Shown here: positions 52,485 to 61,156 of the stretch, piece after piece
Numbering within the stretch: position 1 is the first letter of the stretch
Layout of the letters: each line of letters starts with the position of its first letter
Assembly (NCBI RefSeq): GCF_014930455.1
Contig: NZ_JAAIYO010000003.1
Location: 434,001 to 498,000, forward strand
Length of the DNA: 64,000 nt
Reading direction: 5' to 3'
Source: Corallococcus soli
GTDB taxonomy: Bacteria; Myxococcota; Myxococcia; Myxococcales; Myxococcaceae
Program-made: the position numbers and the translations under genes
The notes under the pieces: generated by a model
Seen by the model: the letters and a program-made list of their open reading frames with translations, nothing else
Told to the model about the DNA's origin: nothing
The model's database searches: none

Positions 52485-55400
52485 GTGAGCCTTTCCCAAG
52501 AACACATCCGACAGCTCCTCGCCGAGGCCGACCACCCGTTGGGCGTGAAGGAACTCCTGCGCCTCGGGGGGCTCCATCCCGGCCAGCAGACCGAACTCAA
52601 GCGCGCCCTGCGTGAGCTGGTGCGAGCCGGCGTCATCCTCAAGGACGGCAAGCGCTTCCGCCTGGAGGGGCCCCGCCGGCCCGCTGCCCCGGAGGCCGAC
52701 GCGGAGCCCCGCCGTCCGGCGGCAGCACCGCCCACGCGCAAGCGCGGCCCCGTGCCGGGCAGCGGGCGCGAGGAGCGCCGGCCCGCCTTCCGCGACGTGT
52801 CCCCCAGCGGCTTCTCCCGGGGAGCGGACGACTTCCGGCGCCGCCAGCAGCGTGGCGACCGGGGCAGGGACGAGCGCTTCGCGGACTCCAACGAGCCCAC
52901 GATGGAGGGCATCCTCCACGTCCACCGGGACGGCTTCGGCTTCGTGCACCCGGTGTCCGGCGAGGGCGAGAACGTCTTCCTGCCGCCGCAGGAGGCCCAG
53001 CGGGCGCTCGACAACGACCGGGTCCTCGTGGAGGTGGCGGGCAAGCCGGGACGCTTTGAAGGCCGGCTGCTGAAGGTCATCAACCGCCGGCGCGAGCTGG
53101 CGGTGGGCACGTACGTGGAGCAGGGCCGGCACTCGCTGGTGACGCCCAATGACACGAGCCTGCCGGGGCCCATCCGGGTCCCCGCGACGCAGATGGCGCG
53201 CGACGGCGACCTGGTGAAGGTGCGCCTGGGCGTGGGCGCGGATCTGCTGGAGCCGGGGCAGGGCCTCTTCGGTGAGGTGGCCGGCTCGCTGGGCCGGCCG
53301 GGCGAGCCGAGCGCGGAGGTGCTGGGGTCGGCCTTCTCGCAGGGCTTCTCCGACGAGTTCCCTCCCGAGGTGATGGACGAGGCGGATGCGTTCGCCGTGC
53401 GCGTCACCGAGGCCGAGGCGACGGCGGAGAACCGCCGCGATCTGCGCTCGCTGCCGTTGATCACCATCGACGGCGAGGACGCGCGCGACTTCGACGACGC
53501 GGTGTACGCGGAGCCTCGCGCCGACGGCTGGCGCCTGGTGGTGGCCATCGCGGACGTGTCCCACTACGTGAAGGAGCGCAGCGCGCTGGACGCGGAGGCC
53601 CTCAACCGCGCCACGTCGGTGTACCTGCCGGACCGTGTGCTGCCCATGCTGCCGGAGCGGCTGAGCAACGGCATCTGTTCGCTGCGTCCGGACGAGGACC
53701 GGCTGTGCATGGTGGCGGACATGACGTTCGACCGTCAGGGCACGCGCCGCTCGTCGGAGCTGTACCCGGCGGTGATGCGCAGCGTGGCGCGCTGCACGTA
53801 CAACGAGGTGCAGGACGTCCTGGAGGGCCAGGACGTGCCGCACCGCAACGCCTTCAAGCCGCAGTTCGAGCAGCTGATGGCGCTGGCGCGCGCGCTGATG
53901 GGCATGCGCAAGGCGCGAGGCGCCATCGACTTCGACGTGCCGGAGCACAAGGTGGTGCTCGGGCCGGACGGCCTGCCCCTGCGCATGGAGAAGCGCGAGC
54001 GCAAGGACAGCCACCGGCTCATCGAGGAGTGCATGCTCGCCGCCAACGAGGCGGTGGCCACGTACTTCCAGGACGAGGGCCTGCCGTCGGTGTACCGGTT
54101 CCACGGCGAGCCGGATCCGGAGAAGCTGGCCGCGTTCGCGACGCTGGCGGAGGCGTACGGCTTCCACCTGGACGTGGATGACGGCGTGTCGTCGAAGGAA
54201 CTGGACGCGTTCATCACGCAGCTGCACGGCCACCCGGAGCAGCGGGCGCTCAACCAGCTGCTGCTGCGCTCGATGATGCAGGCCATCTACACCGCGACGC
54301 GGGTGGGCCACTACGGGCTCGCGGCGGAGAACTACCTGCACTTCACGTCGCCCATCCGGCGGTATCCGGACCTGCTGGTGCACCGCATCCTCAAGGCGGT
54401 GTGGGCGCGCAAGGGCAAGCGGCCGTCGGAAGCGCAGCTGGAGCGCGAGGAGGAGCGGCTGGAGGGTATGGCCCAGCAGTGCTCGGAGCGCGAGCGCGCG
54501 GCCATGACGGTGGAGCGCGAGGTGGTGTCGTTCTACGCGGCGCTCCTGATGAAGGACCGCGTGGGCGAGGAGTTCGACGCGACGGTGGCGGGCATCGCCG
54601 AGTTCGGCTTCTTCGTGGAGCTGGACACGGAGCACGTCGAGGGCCTGGTCAAGGCAGAGACGCTGGGGCCGGGGTCCAAGCTGGACAAGCGCGTGCACTC
54701 GCTCGTGTATCCGAACGGGCGGCGCGTGCGCGTGGGGCAGAAGCTGCGCGTGCGCCTGCTGTCCGCGAGCACCGTGTCGCGGAAGATCGACTTCGAGGCG
54801 CTCCAGTTCGAAGGTGAGTCGCCGCTCGCGCGCGCCGAGGCCGCGCCGCCGACCTCCCGCCGCCGCGAGTACGCGAGCGAAGCGCCTCCGCGCCATGGGG
54901 GCAGGGCCGGCCGCGGCGAGCGCGAGGCCTTCAAGGCGGGCCGCAAGCCCTGGGAGAAGGCCCCTCCGGCGGAAGCGCCCGTGGGTCGCAAGCCCTGGGA
55001 GAAGGCCGCCCCGTCGGACACGCTGCTGGAGCGCAAGCCGTGGGAGAAGCCCTCCTCGGCGAAGGCTCCAGCAGGCCGCAAGCCGTGGGAGAAGGCTGCG
55101 CCGGGAGAGGCTCCAGCGGGCCGCAAGCCGTGGGAGAAGGCTGCTCCTGGGGATGAGACCTCGGGCCGCAAGCCCAGGGCGGATGCCGCCCCGTGGGACG
55201 TGTCGGCGGAGCAGACGCCCTTTGGCGTCCGGACGTGGGAGCCGCCCACGGACGAGGACGTCGCCTCGGAAGAGGCCGCGTTCCTGACCGGCTACGACGA
55301 TGCCACGCGCGCTGCATCCACGGACGAAGCCACCCCCGAGGAAACCTCCAAGCCCCGCCCGCGTGGCCGCTTCAGCCGCGAAGGTCGCCGCGAGGAGGCC

Positions 55401-55895
55401 GCACCGGCTCGGGCTGGCTCTCGCTTCTCGCGTGCCCGGTCCGAGGACGCCGCACCCGAGGCGCGCGCACCGAAGGCGGAGCCGGCCACCCCGACGAAGG
55501 GCAAGCGTCGCCTGTTCCGCCCCGCGGAGCCGGTGCGCCCGCCGCCCGATGTCGGTGACGCACCGTCCGACGACGTGCCGGAGGTGAAGGCACCGCGTGA
55601 GGACTTCACGCCGCCGGGGCCGGCCTTCGACGCCGACGGCTTCGGTGAGGACGCGCCAGCCGTGTCGCCGCACCCGGGCTTCGACCGGATCCGCGCCCTG
55701 GCCGCGCAGCGGGGCCTGCTGTCCGAGTCTCCGGCTCCGGGCCGCGGAAGCACCGCGAAGAAGGGCCGCAAGCCAGCGACGCAATCGCGCGCGAAGCCCG
55801 CGAAGAAGTCCCCGGCGGGGAAGAAGAAGCCCGGCGGGAAGAAGGGCGCGAGCCCGAAGCCGGGGCGCGGTGCTCCTGGCAAGCGCAAGCGCTGA
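52485..55895 (+). CDS. rnr: Ribonuclease R with long C-terminal repeat tail
   Basis: A 1136-residue 3'-5' exoribonuclease. Residues 3-60 form the RNase R winged helix. A basic linker and cold-shock domains follow. The RNB domain has catalytic Asp 329, 335, 337 and 338 (IDGEDARDFDD), and the S1 domain spans about 694-780. Typical RNase R ends with a basic tail of tens of residues. Here about 350 extra residues follow, with six 15-residue GRKPWEK repeats, an acidic/arginine section, and a Lys/Gly-rich end. The GTG at 52485 is chosen by homology; its ribosome-binding site is weak. Confidence 0.93.
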   Translation: MSLSQEHIRQLLAEADHPLGVKELLRLGGLHPGQQTELKRALRELVRAGVILKDGKRFRLEGPRRPAAPEADAEPRRPAAAPPTRKRGPVPGSGREERRPAFRDVSPSGFSRGADDFRRRQQRGDRGRDERFADSNEPTMEGILHVHRDGFGFVHPVSGEGENVFLPPQEAQRALDNDRVLVEVAGKPGRFEGRLLKVINRRRELAVGTYVEQGRHSLVTPNDTSLPGPIRVPATQMARDGDLVKVRLGVGADLLEPGQGLFGEVAGSLGRPGEPSAEVLGSAFSQGFSDEFPPEVMDEADAFAVRVTEAEATAENRRDLRSLPLITIDGEDARDFDDAVYAEPRADGWRLVVAIADVSHYVKERSALDAEALNRATSVYLPDRVLPMLPERLSNGICSLRPDEDRLCMVADMTFDRQGTRRSSELYPAVMRSVARCTYNEVQDVLEGQDVPHRNAFKPQFEQLMALARALMGMRKARGAIDFDVPEHKVVLGPDGLPLRMEKRERKDSHRLIEECMLAANEAVATYFQDEGLPSVYRFHGEPDPEKLAAFATLAEAYGFHLDVDDGVSSKELDAFITQLHGHPEQRALNQLLLRSMMQAIYTATRVGHYGLAAENYLHFTSPIRRYPDLLVHRILKAVWARKGKRPSEAQLEREEERLEGMAQQCSERERAAMTVEREVVSFYAALLMKDRVGEEFDATVAGIAEFGFFVELDTEHVEGLVKAETLGPGSKLDKRVHSLVYPNGRRVRVGQKLRVRLLSASTVSRKIDFEALQFEGESPLARAEAAPPTSRRREYASEAPPRHGGRAGRGEREAFKAGRKPWEKAPPAEAPVGRKPWEKAAPSDTLLERKPWEKPSSAKAPAGRKPWEKAAPGEAPAGRKPWEKAAPGDETSGRKPRADAAPWDVSAEQTPFGVRTWEPPTDEDVASEEAAFLTGYDDATRAASTDEATPEETSKPRPRGRFSREGRREEAAPARAGSRFSRARSEDAAPEARAPKAEPATPTKGKRRLFRPAEPVRPPPDVGDAPSDDVPEVKAPREDFTPPGPAFDADGFGEDAPAVSPHPGFDRIRALAAQRGLLSESPAPGRGSTAKKGRKPATQSRAKPAKKSPAGKKKPGGKKGASPKPGRGAPGKRKR
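54939..55208 (+). repeat. Six 45-bp repeats in the RNase R tail
   Basis: Six units of 15 codons encode (G/E)RKPWEKAAPxxxxx, starting near 54939, 54984, 55029, 55074, 55119 and 55164. The last unit is degenerate (GRKPRADAAPWD). The repeat follows the S1 domain and adds a basic, tryptophan-containing motif in series. Confidence 0.85.
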
Positions 55896-55901
55896 AACGA
55901 C

Positions 55902-55922
55902 GGGCCGGGACGCTCCCGGCCC
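55902..55922 (+). terminator. Hairpin after rnr
   Basis: GGGCCGGGA at 55902-55910 pairs perfectly with TCCCGGCCC at 55914-55922 over a CGC loop, seven bases past the rnr stop. There is no U-run. Confidence 0.5.
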
Positions 55923-55949
55923 CGCCGTCAATCCATCCAAGGAGGCTGT

Positions 55950-56168
55950 GTGGGCGCTGTGCGAATCGTGGGGTTGATGCTCGCCGTCGCGGGCGGGGTG
56001 CTGCTGTTCACCGGGCTCAAGGCGAAGGACTCGCTGACCGAGCGCGCCAGTGAGCTGCTCACCGGGCGCAACACCGAGCAGACGACGCTCTACGTCGCGG
56101 GCGGCGGCGCGGCGCTCGTGGGCGGGGTGCTGCTGGCCCTCTTCGGAGGAGGGCGGGGCCGCCGTTAG
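55950..56168 (+). CDS. Small membrane protein (DUF3185-like)
   Basis: A 72-residue protein with two hydrophobic segments (about 5-22 and 47-65) separated by a polar stretch, TGLKAKDSLTERASELLTGRNTEQTT, and a short basic tail. Length and pattern match the DUF3185 family of unknown function. AAGGAGG at about 55939-55945 makes the GTG at 55950 secure. Confidence 0.75.
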   Translation: MGAVRIVGLMLAVAGGVLLFTGLKAKDSLTERASELLTGRNTEQTTLYVAGGGAALVGGVLLALFGGGRGRR

Positions 56169-56200
56169 GCCCCACCCCTTTCCGGTACGTCCGCGCGGGC

Positions 56201-57046
56201 CTACTTCTTGTCGGAGGCCTGCGCGGCCTGCGCGGCCTTGGCGCGCTTGGTCGCCTCGCCGAACTGCTTCGTCATCTCGTTGAACTCGGCCTGGAGCTGG
56301 TCGATGCGCACCTGGTGGGCCGCGGCGCTCGCCTTGGCGGCGGCGACGCGCTCGGCCGCGTCCGGATCCACGACGGCCTTCTTGCCCTTCTCCGGCTTCG
56401 GCGGCGTGGCGGCCTCGATGGCCTCCTGCTCGGCGGCGTCGCGCATGGCCTTCGAGTGCTCCATGTACTTCGCCATCACGACGCGCTTGTTGAGGTACGA
56501 GTTGGCGGAGTCCGGGTTGATGGCGATGACCTGGTCATAGACCTTCAGCGCCTTCTCCAACTCCTCGGGAACCGCCGGGGCCGTCATGCTGCGGGCGCCG
56601 CCGCGCTGCGAGTGCATCTCCGCGATCCAGCCCAGGGAGTCGGTGTCCTTCGGGTTGATCTTCAGCGCCTCCTGGAAGTACTGCACCGCCTTCTCCATCG
56701 GGCCGTTCTTCGCGTACATGGCCGCGATGTTGCGGTAGACGCCGGCCTTGTCGTCAGGCGTCTTGGCGAAGTCCATCAGCTTCATCGCCGCCTCGGCGGC
56801 CGCATCCGTCTGCCCCAGCTGCAGGTGCGCGAAGGCCTTCTTCTCCCAGACCTTGTCCTGGGTGGGGTCCAGCTTCAGCGACTCCTCGTACTCCTTCGTC
56901 GCCTCCGCGTAGTTCTTGTCGGCGAGGAAGTTGGTGCCCTTGATCCGGTGCTCCTTGGCCTTCTCCGCCTTCTCGTCCGAACAGCCGAAGGTCCCGCCCA
57001 GGGTCAGCACCCCGAGCATCAATCCCACGCGTCCCAACCGCTTCAT
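56201..57046 (-). CDS. TPR-repeat lipoprotein
   Basis: A 281-residue lipoprotein (TFGC, Cys 22) with TPR units at about residues 33-180 (GTNFLADKNYAEATKEYEESLKLDP, KAVQYFQEALKINPKDTDSLGW, KVYDQVIAINPDSANSYLN). A charged alanine/lysine-rich coiled-coil tail follows. Such proteins act as scaffolds in periplasmic complexes. The frame opens from 57229, but the signal peptide fixes the ATG at 57046. It stands between a converging small membrane protein gene and the BtuFDC-type operon on the same strand. Confidence 0.85.
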   Translation of the reverse strand: MKRLGRVGLMLGVLTLGGTFGCSDEKAEKAKEHRIKGTNFLADKNYAEATKEYEESLKLDPTQDKVWEKKAFAHLQLGQTDAAAEAAMKLMDFAKTPDDKAGVYRNIAAMYAKNGPMEKAVQYFQEALKINPKDTDSLGWIAEMHSQRGGARSMTAPAVPEELEKALKVYDQVIAINPDSANSYLNKRVVMAKYMEHSKAMRDAAEQEAIEAATPPKPEKGKKAVVDPDAAERVAAAKASAAAHQVRIDQLQAEFNEMTKQFGEATKRAKAAQAAQASDKK

Positions 57047-57182
57047 GCCCAAAGCCTTTCGTGAAGTTCCAGGAGCACGCCTCGCGGGGCCCCATGTGGC
57101 ACGGAATATACCCGAACTCGCCGCGTGAGCCGCTTGTCCTGAAGGCTGGGGCTGCCTCCAGGCGGGCGGGGCCCCGGGCGCC

Positions 57183-58118
57183 TCAGGGGCGACCGCGCGC
57201 GACCAGGTAGACGAGCAGGGGGGTGCCAAGGGCGGCCGTCACCACCCCCACTGGCAATTCACGGCCCGGCAGGATGACGCGGGCCGACGCATCGCACAAT
57301 GCGAGGAACGCGGCCCCCACCACCACCGACCCGGGCAGCAGGACGCGCCGGCTCACCCCCAGCGTCCGGCGCACCAGGTGCGGGACGATGAGCTCCACGA
57401 AGGCGATGGGGCCACACCAGGCGACACACGCGGCCACGCCCAGCGCGCCCAGGCCGATGGCCACCGTGCGCACGCGGCGGACGGGGACGCCCTGGGACTC
57501 GGCGTGCTCCTCCCCGGCGATGAACACCTCCAGGGCGCGGGTGAGGGCGAGCAGGCCCACCCCGGTGACGAGCGCGAAGGGCGACAGCATCAGCACGCCC
57601 GAATAGCCCACCTGGGGCAGGTGCCCCAGGGACCAGCGGGTGGCGGCCATCAGCTCCGCGGAGTCCGCGGAGAACTGCAACCCGGTGGCGAGCGCCCCGG
57701 CCGCCATGGAGCAGGCGATGCCCGCGAGCACCACGTCGTTCATCCGCACCCGGCGGCCCGCGGCGATGGCGGCCACGATGAAGCTGACGCCCAGGGCCCC
57801 CACGAAGGCGGCGGCGGTGATGAGTGGCAGGCCCCCGGGCGCCAGCCGGGCCCCCAGGACGATGGCCACCAGGGCGCCCAGGGTCGCTCCGGCGGTGGTG
57901 CCCACGGTGCTGGGCGCGGCCAGCGGGTTCGCGAAGAGCGACTGGTACACCGCGCCGACGAGCGACAGCGTGCCGCCCACCAGCATCGCCATCAGCGTGC
58001 GGGGCACGCGCAGCTGCCAGAAGATGAAGTCCGCCGTGTCCGCGGAGAAGCCCGGGCCGATGAACGGCGCCACCGCGCAAGCCATCAGGCACAGCGCCAG
58101 CAGGAGCCAGAACCTCAT
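57183..58118 (-). CDS. BtuC/FecCD-type ABC importer permease
   Basis: A 311-residue membrane protein with nine to ten hydrophobic helices. It carries family signatures such as RVPRTLMAMLVGGTLSLVGAVYQSLFANPLAAPSTVG and WCGPIAFVELIVPHLVRRTLG. It forms the channel of a cobalamin, heme or siderophore importer. The ATG overlaps the ATPase stop (ATGA at 58115-58118). It is the last gene of the three-gene operon. Confidence 0.9.
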   Translation of the reverse strand: MRFWLLLALCLMACAVAPFIGPGFSADTADFIFWQLRVPRTLMAMLVGGTLSLVGAVYQSLFANPLAAPSTVGTTAGATLGALVAIVLGARLAPGGLPLITAAAFVGALGVSFIVAAIAAGRRVRMNDVVLAGIACSMAAGALATGLQFSADSAELMAATRWSLGHLPQVGYSGVLMLSPFALVTGVGLLALTRALEVFIAGEEHAESQGVPVRRVRTVAIGLGALGVAACVAWCGPIAFVELIVPHLVRRTLGVSRRVLLPGSVVVGAAFLALCDASARVILPGRELPVGVVTAALGTPLLVYLVARGRP

Positions 58119-58909
58119 CGCGCGCCTCCGCCATGGGGCAGGCCGACGAAGACGCGGTGTCCGTCCACGGACGTGCTGCGCATCCGCACCCCGAACAGCG
58201 CGCCCAGGTGCTCGCCCAGGTCGGGTGCGTCGTAGTCCACGTCGAACCTCACGCGCCCCTGGGCCAGTCCCACCACGCGGGGGGCTCGGGTGCCGGGGAC
58301 GCGCGCGTGGGTGAGCACGTTGACGTCGTGCGTGACGCAGAGCAGGCCCCGGCCTGCGCGCCACAACTGGCCCACGCGCGTGTACAGGTCCATCTGCTGC
58401 GCGGGGTCCAGGAAGTTGGCGGGCTCGTCCAGCAACACCCACGGCGTCTCCTGTGCCAGCAGGCCCGCCATCGCCACGCGCTGCCGCTCGCCTCCGGACA
58501 GCTCCGTCACGGGGCGCACCGCGAAGTCCTGGGCTCCCACCTCCGCGAGCGCCCGGTGCGCCGCCGCCTCGGAGGCTCGGCGGGACTCCGGGAAGCGGTA
58601 GCGCGCCGCCACCACCTGCTCCAGCGCGGTGATGGGCTCCGCCGCCTCCAGCCGCTGCGGCAGCCACGCGAGCCGCGCCGCGCGCTCCTTCGGCGCGAGG
58701 TCCGCCACGTCGCGCCCCTCCACGCGTGCCCTCCCGGCGTCGGGCCGTAGCAGCCCCAGCGCCACGCGCAGGAGCGTCGACTTTCCGGCGCCATTGGGCC
58801 CGACGATGGCCACGAACTCGCCGGGCGCGACGTCCAGGGACACGCCGTCCAGCAGCGTCCGCCCGCGCGCGCGCACCGTCACCGTGTCCAGCGTCAGCCC
58901 GGCCGTCAT
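58115..58909 (-). CDS. BtuD/FecE-type ABC importer ATPase
   Basis: A 264-residue ATP-binding subunit with Walker A GPNGAGKST, signature LSGGERQRVAMA, Walker B WVLLDEPANFLD and switch His in CVTHD. The C-terminal 60 residues resemble the cobalamin/Fe-siderophore group. It is coupled by ATGA overlaps to the binding protein upstream and the permease downstream. Confidence 0.92.
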   Translation of the reverse strand: MTAGLTLDTVTVRARGRTLLDGVSLDVAPGEFVAIVGPNGAGKSTLLRVALGLLRPDAGRARVEGRDVADLAPKERAARLAWLPQRLEAAEPITALEQVVAARYRFPESRRASEAAAHRALAEVGAQDFAVRPVTELSGGERQRVAMAGLLAQETPWVLLDEPANFLDPAQQMDLYTRVGQLWRAGRGLLCVTHDVNVLTHARVPGTRAPRVVGLAQGRVRFDVDYDAPDLGEHLGALFGVRMRSTSVDGHRVFVGLPHGGGAR

Positions 58910-59775
58910 CGCGCGGAGGGCAGGGTGCCCAGGGCGGAGCGCAGCCGCTCCACGACGTCGAGGATGGCCGGCCCGGTGGACTGCACGTCGGGACCGATGA
59001 CCAGCCGCACCCGGTCCTCCCGGGCGGCCCGCAGCCCGGTGAGCTTCTTCCACGGCGCGAGCACCAGGGCCTGCTGCCCGGCGTCCATTTCCGCAGCGGT
59101 GACGAGCAGCAGCACCGCGTCCGGATCCACCGCGATGAGCCCCTCCAGCGACAGGTTGGGCGGGCCGGCGCCGTCCTCGGCCACGGCGTTGCGCGCCCCC
59201 GCGGCCTCCAGCGCGGCGCCATGCAGCGAGCCGCGCTTCATGTACCAGACCTCCGACAGCGTGCCCGACGCGTCGCCCAGCACCAGCAGCACCCGGGGCG
59301 CGTCCTTGGGAGCAGGGCGCGACAGCGTGCCCTGGAACCGCTCCGCCAACGCCGTGGCCTGGGCCTCGCGTCCACTCAGCCGGCCCAGCTCCTTCACGCT
59401 CGCCACCACGTCGGAGAGCGAGAGCCACGGCAGGACCTTCAGCGGCGCGAGCGCGGACAGCGCCTCCGCGGGCGCCTGCTTCACCTGCTGATCCACGAGC
59501 AGCGTGGGCTTGAGCCTCGCGATGGCCTCGAAGTTCGGCGCGAACGTGGTGCCCACCTTCGGCAGGGCGGGGGTGCCTTCGGGCAGCACCGTGTAGTCCG
59601 AAACGCCCACCACCTCCGGACCCGCGCCCAGCGCGAAGAGCGTCTCCGTGACGGACGGCGACAGCGAGACGATCCGCCGCGCCTGCGCCTCTGAAGCGGG
59701 AGGCGCCGACTTCTGGCAGCCGGCCGCGAGCGCCAGCACGACGACGAGCAGGGAGGGGAGGCGGAAGGGACTCAT
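58906..59775 (-). CDS. BtuF-like substrate-binding lipoprotein
   Basis: A 289-residue lipoprotein (ALAAGC, Cys 20) of the helical-backbone metal-receptor family. The N-terminal RIVSLSPSVTETLFALGAGPEVVGVSDY is typical of BtuF and related siderophore-binding proteins. The substrate could be cobalamin, heme or a ferric siderophore. No cobalamin riboswitch is visible in the 111 bases upstream. It is the first gene of the operon, and GAAGG lies about nine bases before the ATG at 59775. Confidence 0.88.
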   Translation of the reverse strand: MSPFRLPSLLVVVLALAAGCQKSAPPASEAQARRIVSLSPSVTETLFALGAGPEVVGVSDYTVLPEGTPALPKVGTTFAPNFEAIARLKPTLLVDQQVKQAPAEALSALAPLKVLPWLSLSDVVASVKELGRLSGREAQATALAERFQGTLSRPAPKDAPRVLLVLGDASGTLSEVWYMKRGSLHGAALEAAGARNAVAEDGAGPPNLSLEGLIAVDPDAVLLLVTAAEMDAGQQALVLAPWKKLTGLRAAREDRVRLVIGPDVQSTGPAILDVVERLRSALGTLPSAR

Positions 59776-59886
59776 GGGGCGGTGGCCTTCTAACACGGGC
59801 CCGGTCCCGGGTGCCGGGAAGCGGGGCCTGGGCTTCGCTCGCCGCGCGCGTATCCTTGGGCATCCTCACAGGGGGATTTCCCAGAC

Positions 59887-61098
59887 ATGTCTTTCCGGAT
59901 TCCGTTGTCCCGCGCGCTCTGCGCCGCGGTGTTCCTTTGCGCTTCTTCCGCCTTCGCCGCCTCGCCCTTCACGGAAGGGATGGTCTCCATCGCGTTGGAT
60001 GACGGCTGGACCACGCAGTACACGCTCGCGCGGCCGGCGCTTAACTCACGCGGCCTCCGTGCCACGTACTACGTGGTCACCGACGCGGTGGATCAAGGCT
60101 GGAGCGGCTACATGAGCCTCGCGCAGGTGCGGACGCTCCACGCGGAGAACCATGAAATCGCCAGCCACACGCGCACGCACGCGGACCTCACCTCGCTGAC
60201 GCCCGCGCAGCTCACGTCGGAGCTGCACGACTCGCGCGCCTACCTGGCCGCGAACGTCGGCGCGATGTGCGGCAGCAACTTCGCCTCTCCCTATGGCGCG
60301 TACAACGCGACGGTGATGACGTCACTGAAGGCGGAGTACGCCAGCCACCGCACCATCAACGCGGGCCGCAACTACCGCGACACCGTCGTCTACGAGCTGC
60401 GCGCCAACGACGTGTCGAGCGCGGTGTCGGTGGCGACGGTGAAGGGGTGGATCAACCAGGCCATCGCGGAGAAGAGCTGGCTCATCATCCTCTTCCACGA
60501 GTTCACCACCGGCACGCCCACGCGCACGACGCAGTACAGGTCCACGAACTTCGCCAGCATCCTCAACCACGTGACGTCGACCGGCATCCGCACCGTCACC
60601 GTGGCGGAGGGCCTGGCGCTGACGGACGGCCTCACGAACGCCCCGCCATCGGTGGGCACGGTCATCTACGACGACGCGATGGGCAGCGGGTTCCAGGACT
60701 GGAGCTGGGCGACGCACGACCTGGATGAGGCCGTCACGGTGCACGCCGGCTCCACGGCGATCCGCTTCGAGCCGGACTACTGGGAGGCGCTGATGTTCCA
60801 CCACACCGGGCTGGACCTGTCGCTGTACCAGTCCATCGACCTGTGGGTGCACGGCGGCACGTCCGGCGGGCAGCAGCTGCGGCTGGCGCTCTACGACAAC
60901 GCCACGCACCTGGGCAGCATCAACCTGGCGTCGGTGCTGGGCCACCCCATCGCGGCGGGGACCTGGCAGAAGGTGTCCATCCCGCTGAGCCTGCTGGGCG
61001 CGACGTCCGGCACGGTGAACGACTTCTACGTGTCGGACGACTCCGGGTCGGACCAGGGCGCGGTGTACGTGGACGACTTCGTGCTCGTCCCGCACTGA
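59887..61098 (+). CDS. Secreted polysaccharide deacetylase with C-terminal binding domain
   Basis: The 403-residue product has a cleavable signal peptide (to about residue 24, AFA). Residues 30-250 form a NodB deacetylase domain: Asp 38-Asp 39 (IALDDGW), the metal-binding His 94 and His 98 (SHTRTH), a SPYG segment and LFHEF. Residues about 260-403 form a beta-sandwich (DWSWATHDLDE ... YVDDFVLVP) that looks like a carbohydrate-binding module. It would remove acetyl groups from a polysaccharide outside the cell. It converges on the GH16 gene. Confidence 0.9.
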   Translation: MSFRIPLSRALCAAVFLCASSAFAASPFTEGMVSIALDDGWTTQYTLARPALNSRGLRATYYVVTDAVDQGWSGYMSLAQVRTLHAENHEIASHTRTHADLTSLTPAQLTSELHDSRAYLAANVGAMCGSNFASPYGAYNATVMTSLKAEYASHRTINAGRNYRDTVVYELRANDVSSAVSVATVKGWINQAIAEKSWLIILFHEFTTGTPTRTTQYRSTNFASILNHVTSTGIRTVTVAEGLALTDGLTNAPPSVGTVIYDDAMGSGFQDWSWATHDLDEAVTVHAGSTAIRFEPDYWEALMFHHTGLDLSLYQSIDLWVHGGTSGGQQLRLALYDNATHLGSINLASVLGHPIAAGTWQKVSIPLSLLGATSGTVNDFYVSDDSGSDQGAVYVDDFVLVPH

Positions 61099-61110
61099 GG
61101 AACGAAGCCA

Positions 61111-61143
61111 CCGCGCGCGCTGGCGGGACACCGGCGCGCGCGG
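61111..61143. terminator. Bidirectional hairpin between converging genes
   Basis: The arms 61111-61123 and 61131-61143 form a 13-bp GC-rich stem with one G-U pair and a seven-base loop, centred between the deacetylase and glucanase stops. No U-run is present, but stem strength and position suggest a shared terminator. Confidence 0.6.
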
Positions 61144-61156
61144 CGGGGAGGCTCGC

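Noticed and set aside
52347-55940. 1197-codon open frame antisense to rnr
   Set aside because: Low-complexity Arg/His/Leu-rich translation. The sense strand encodes a clear RNase R.
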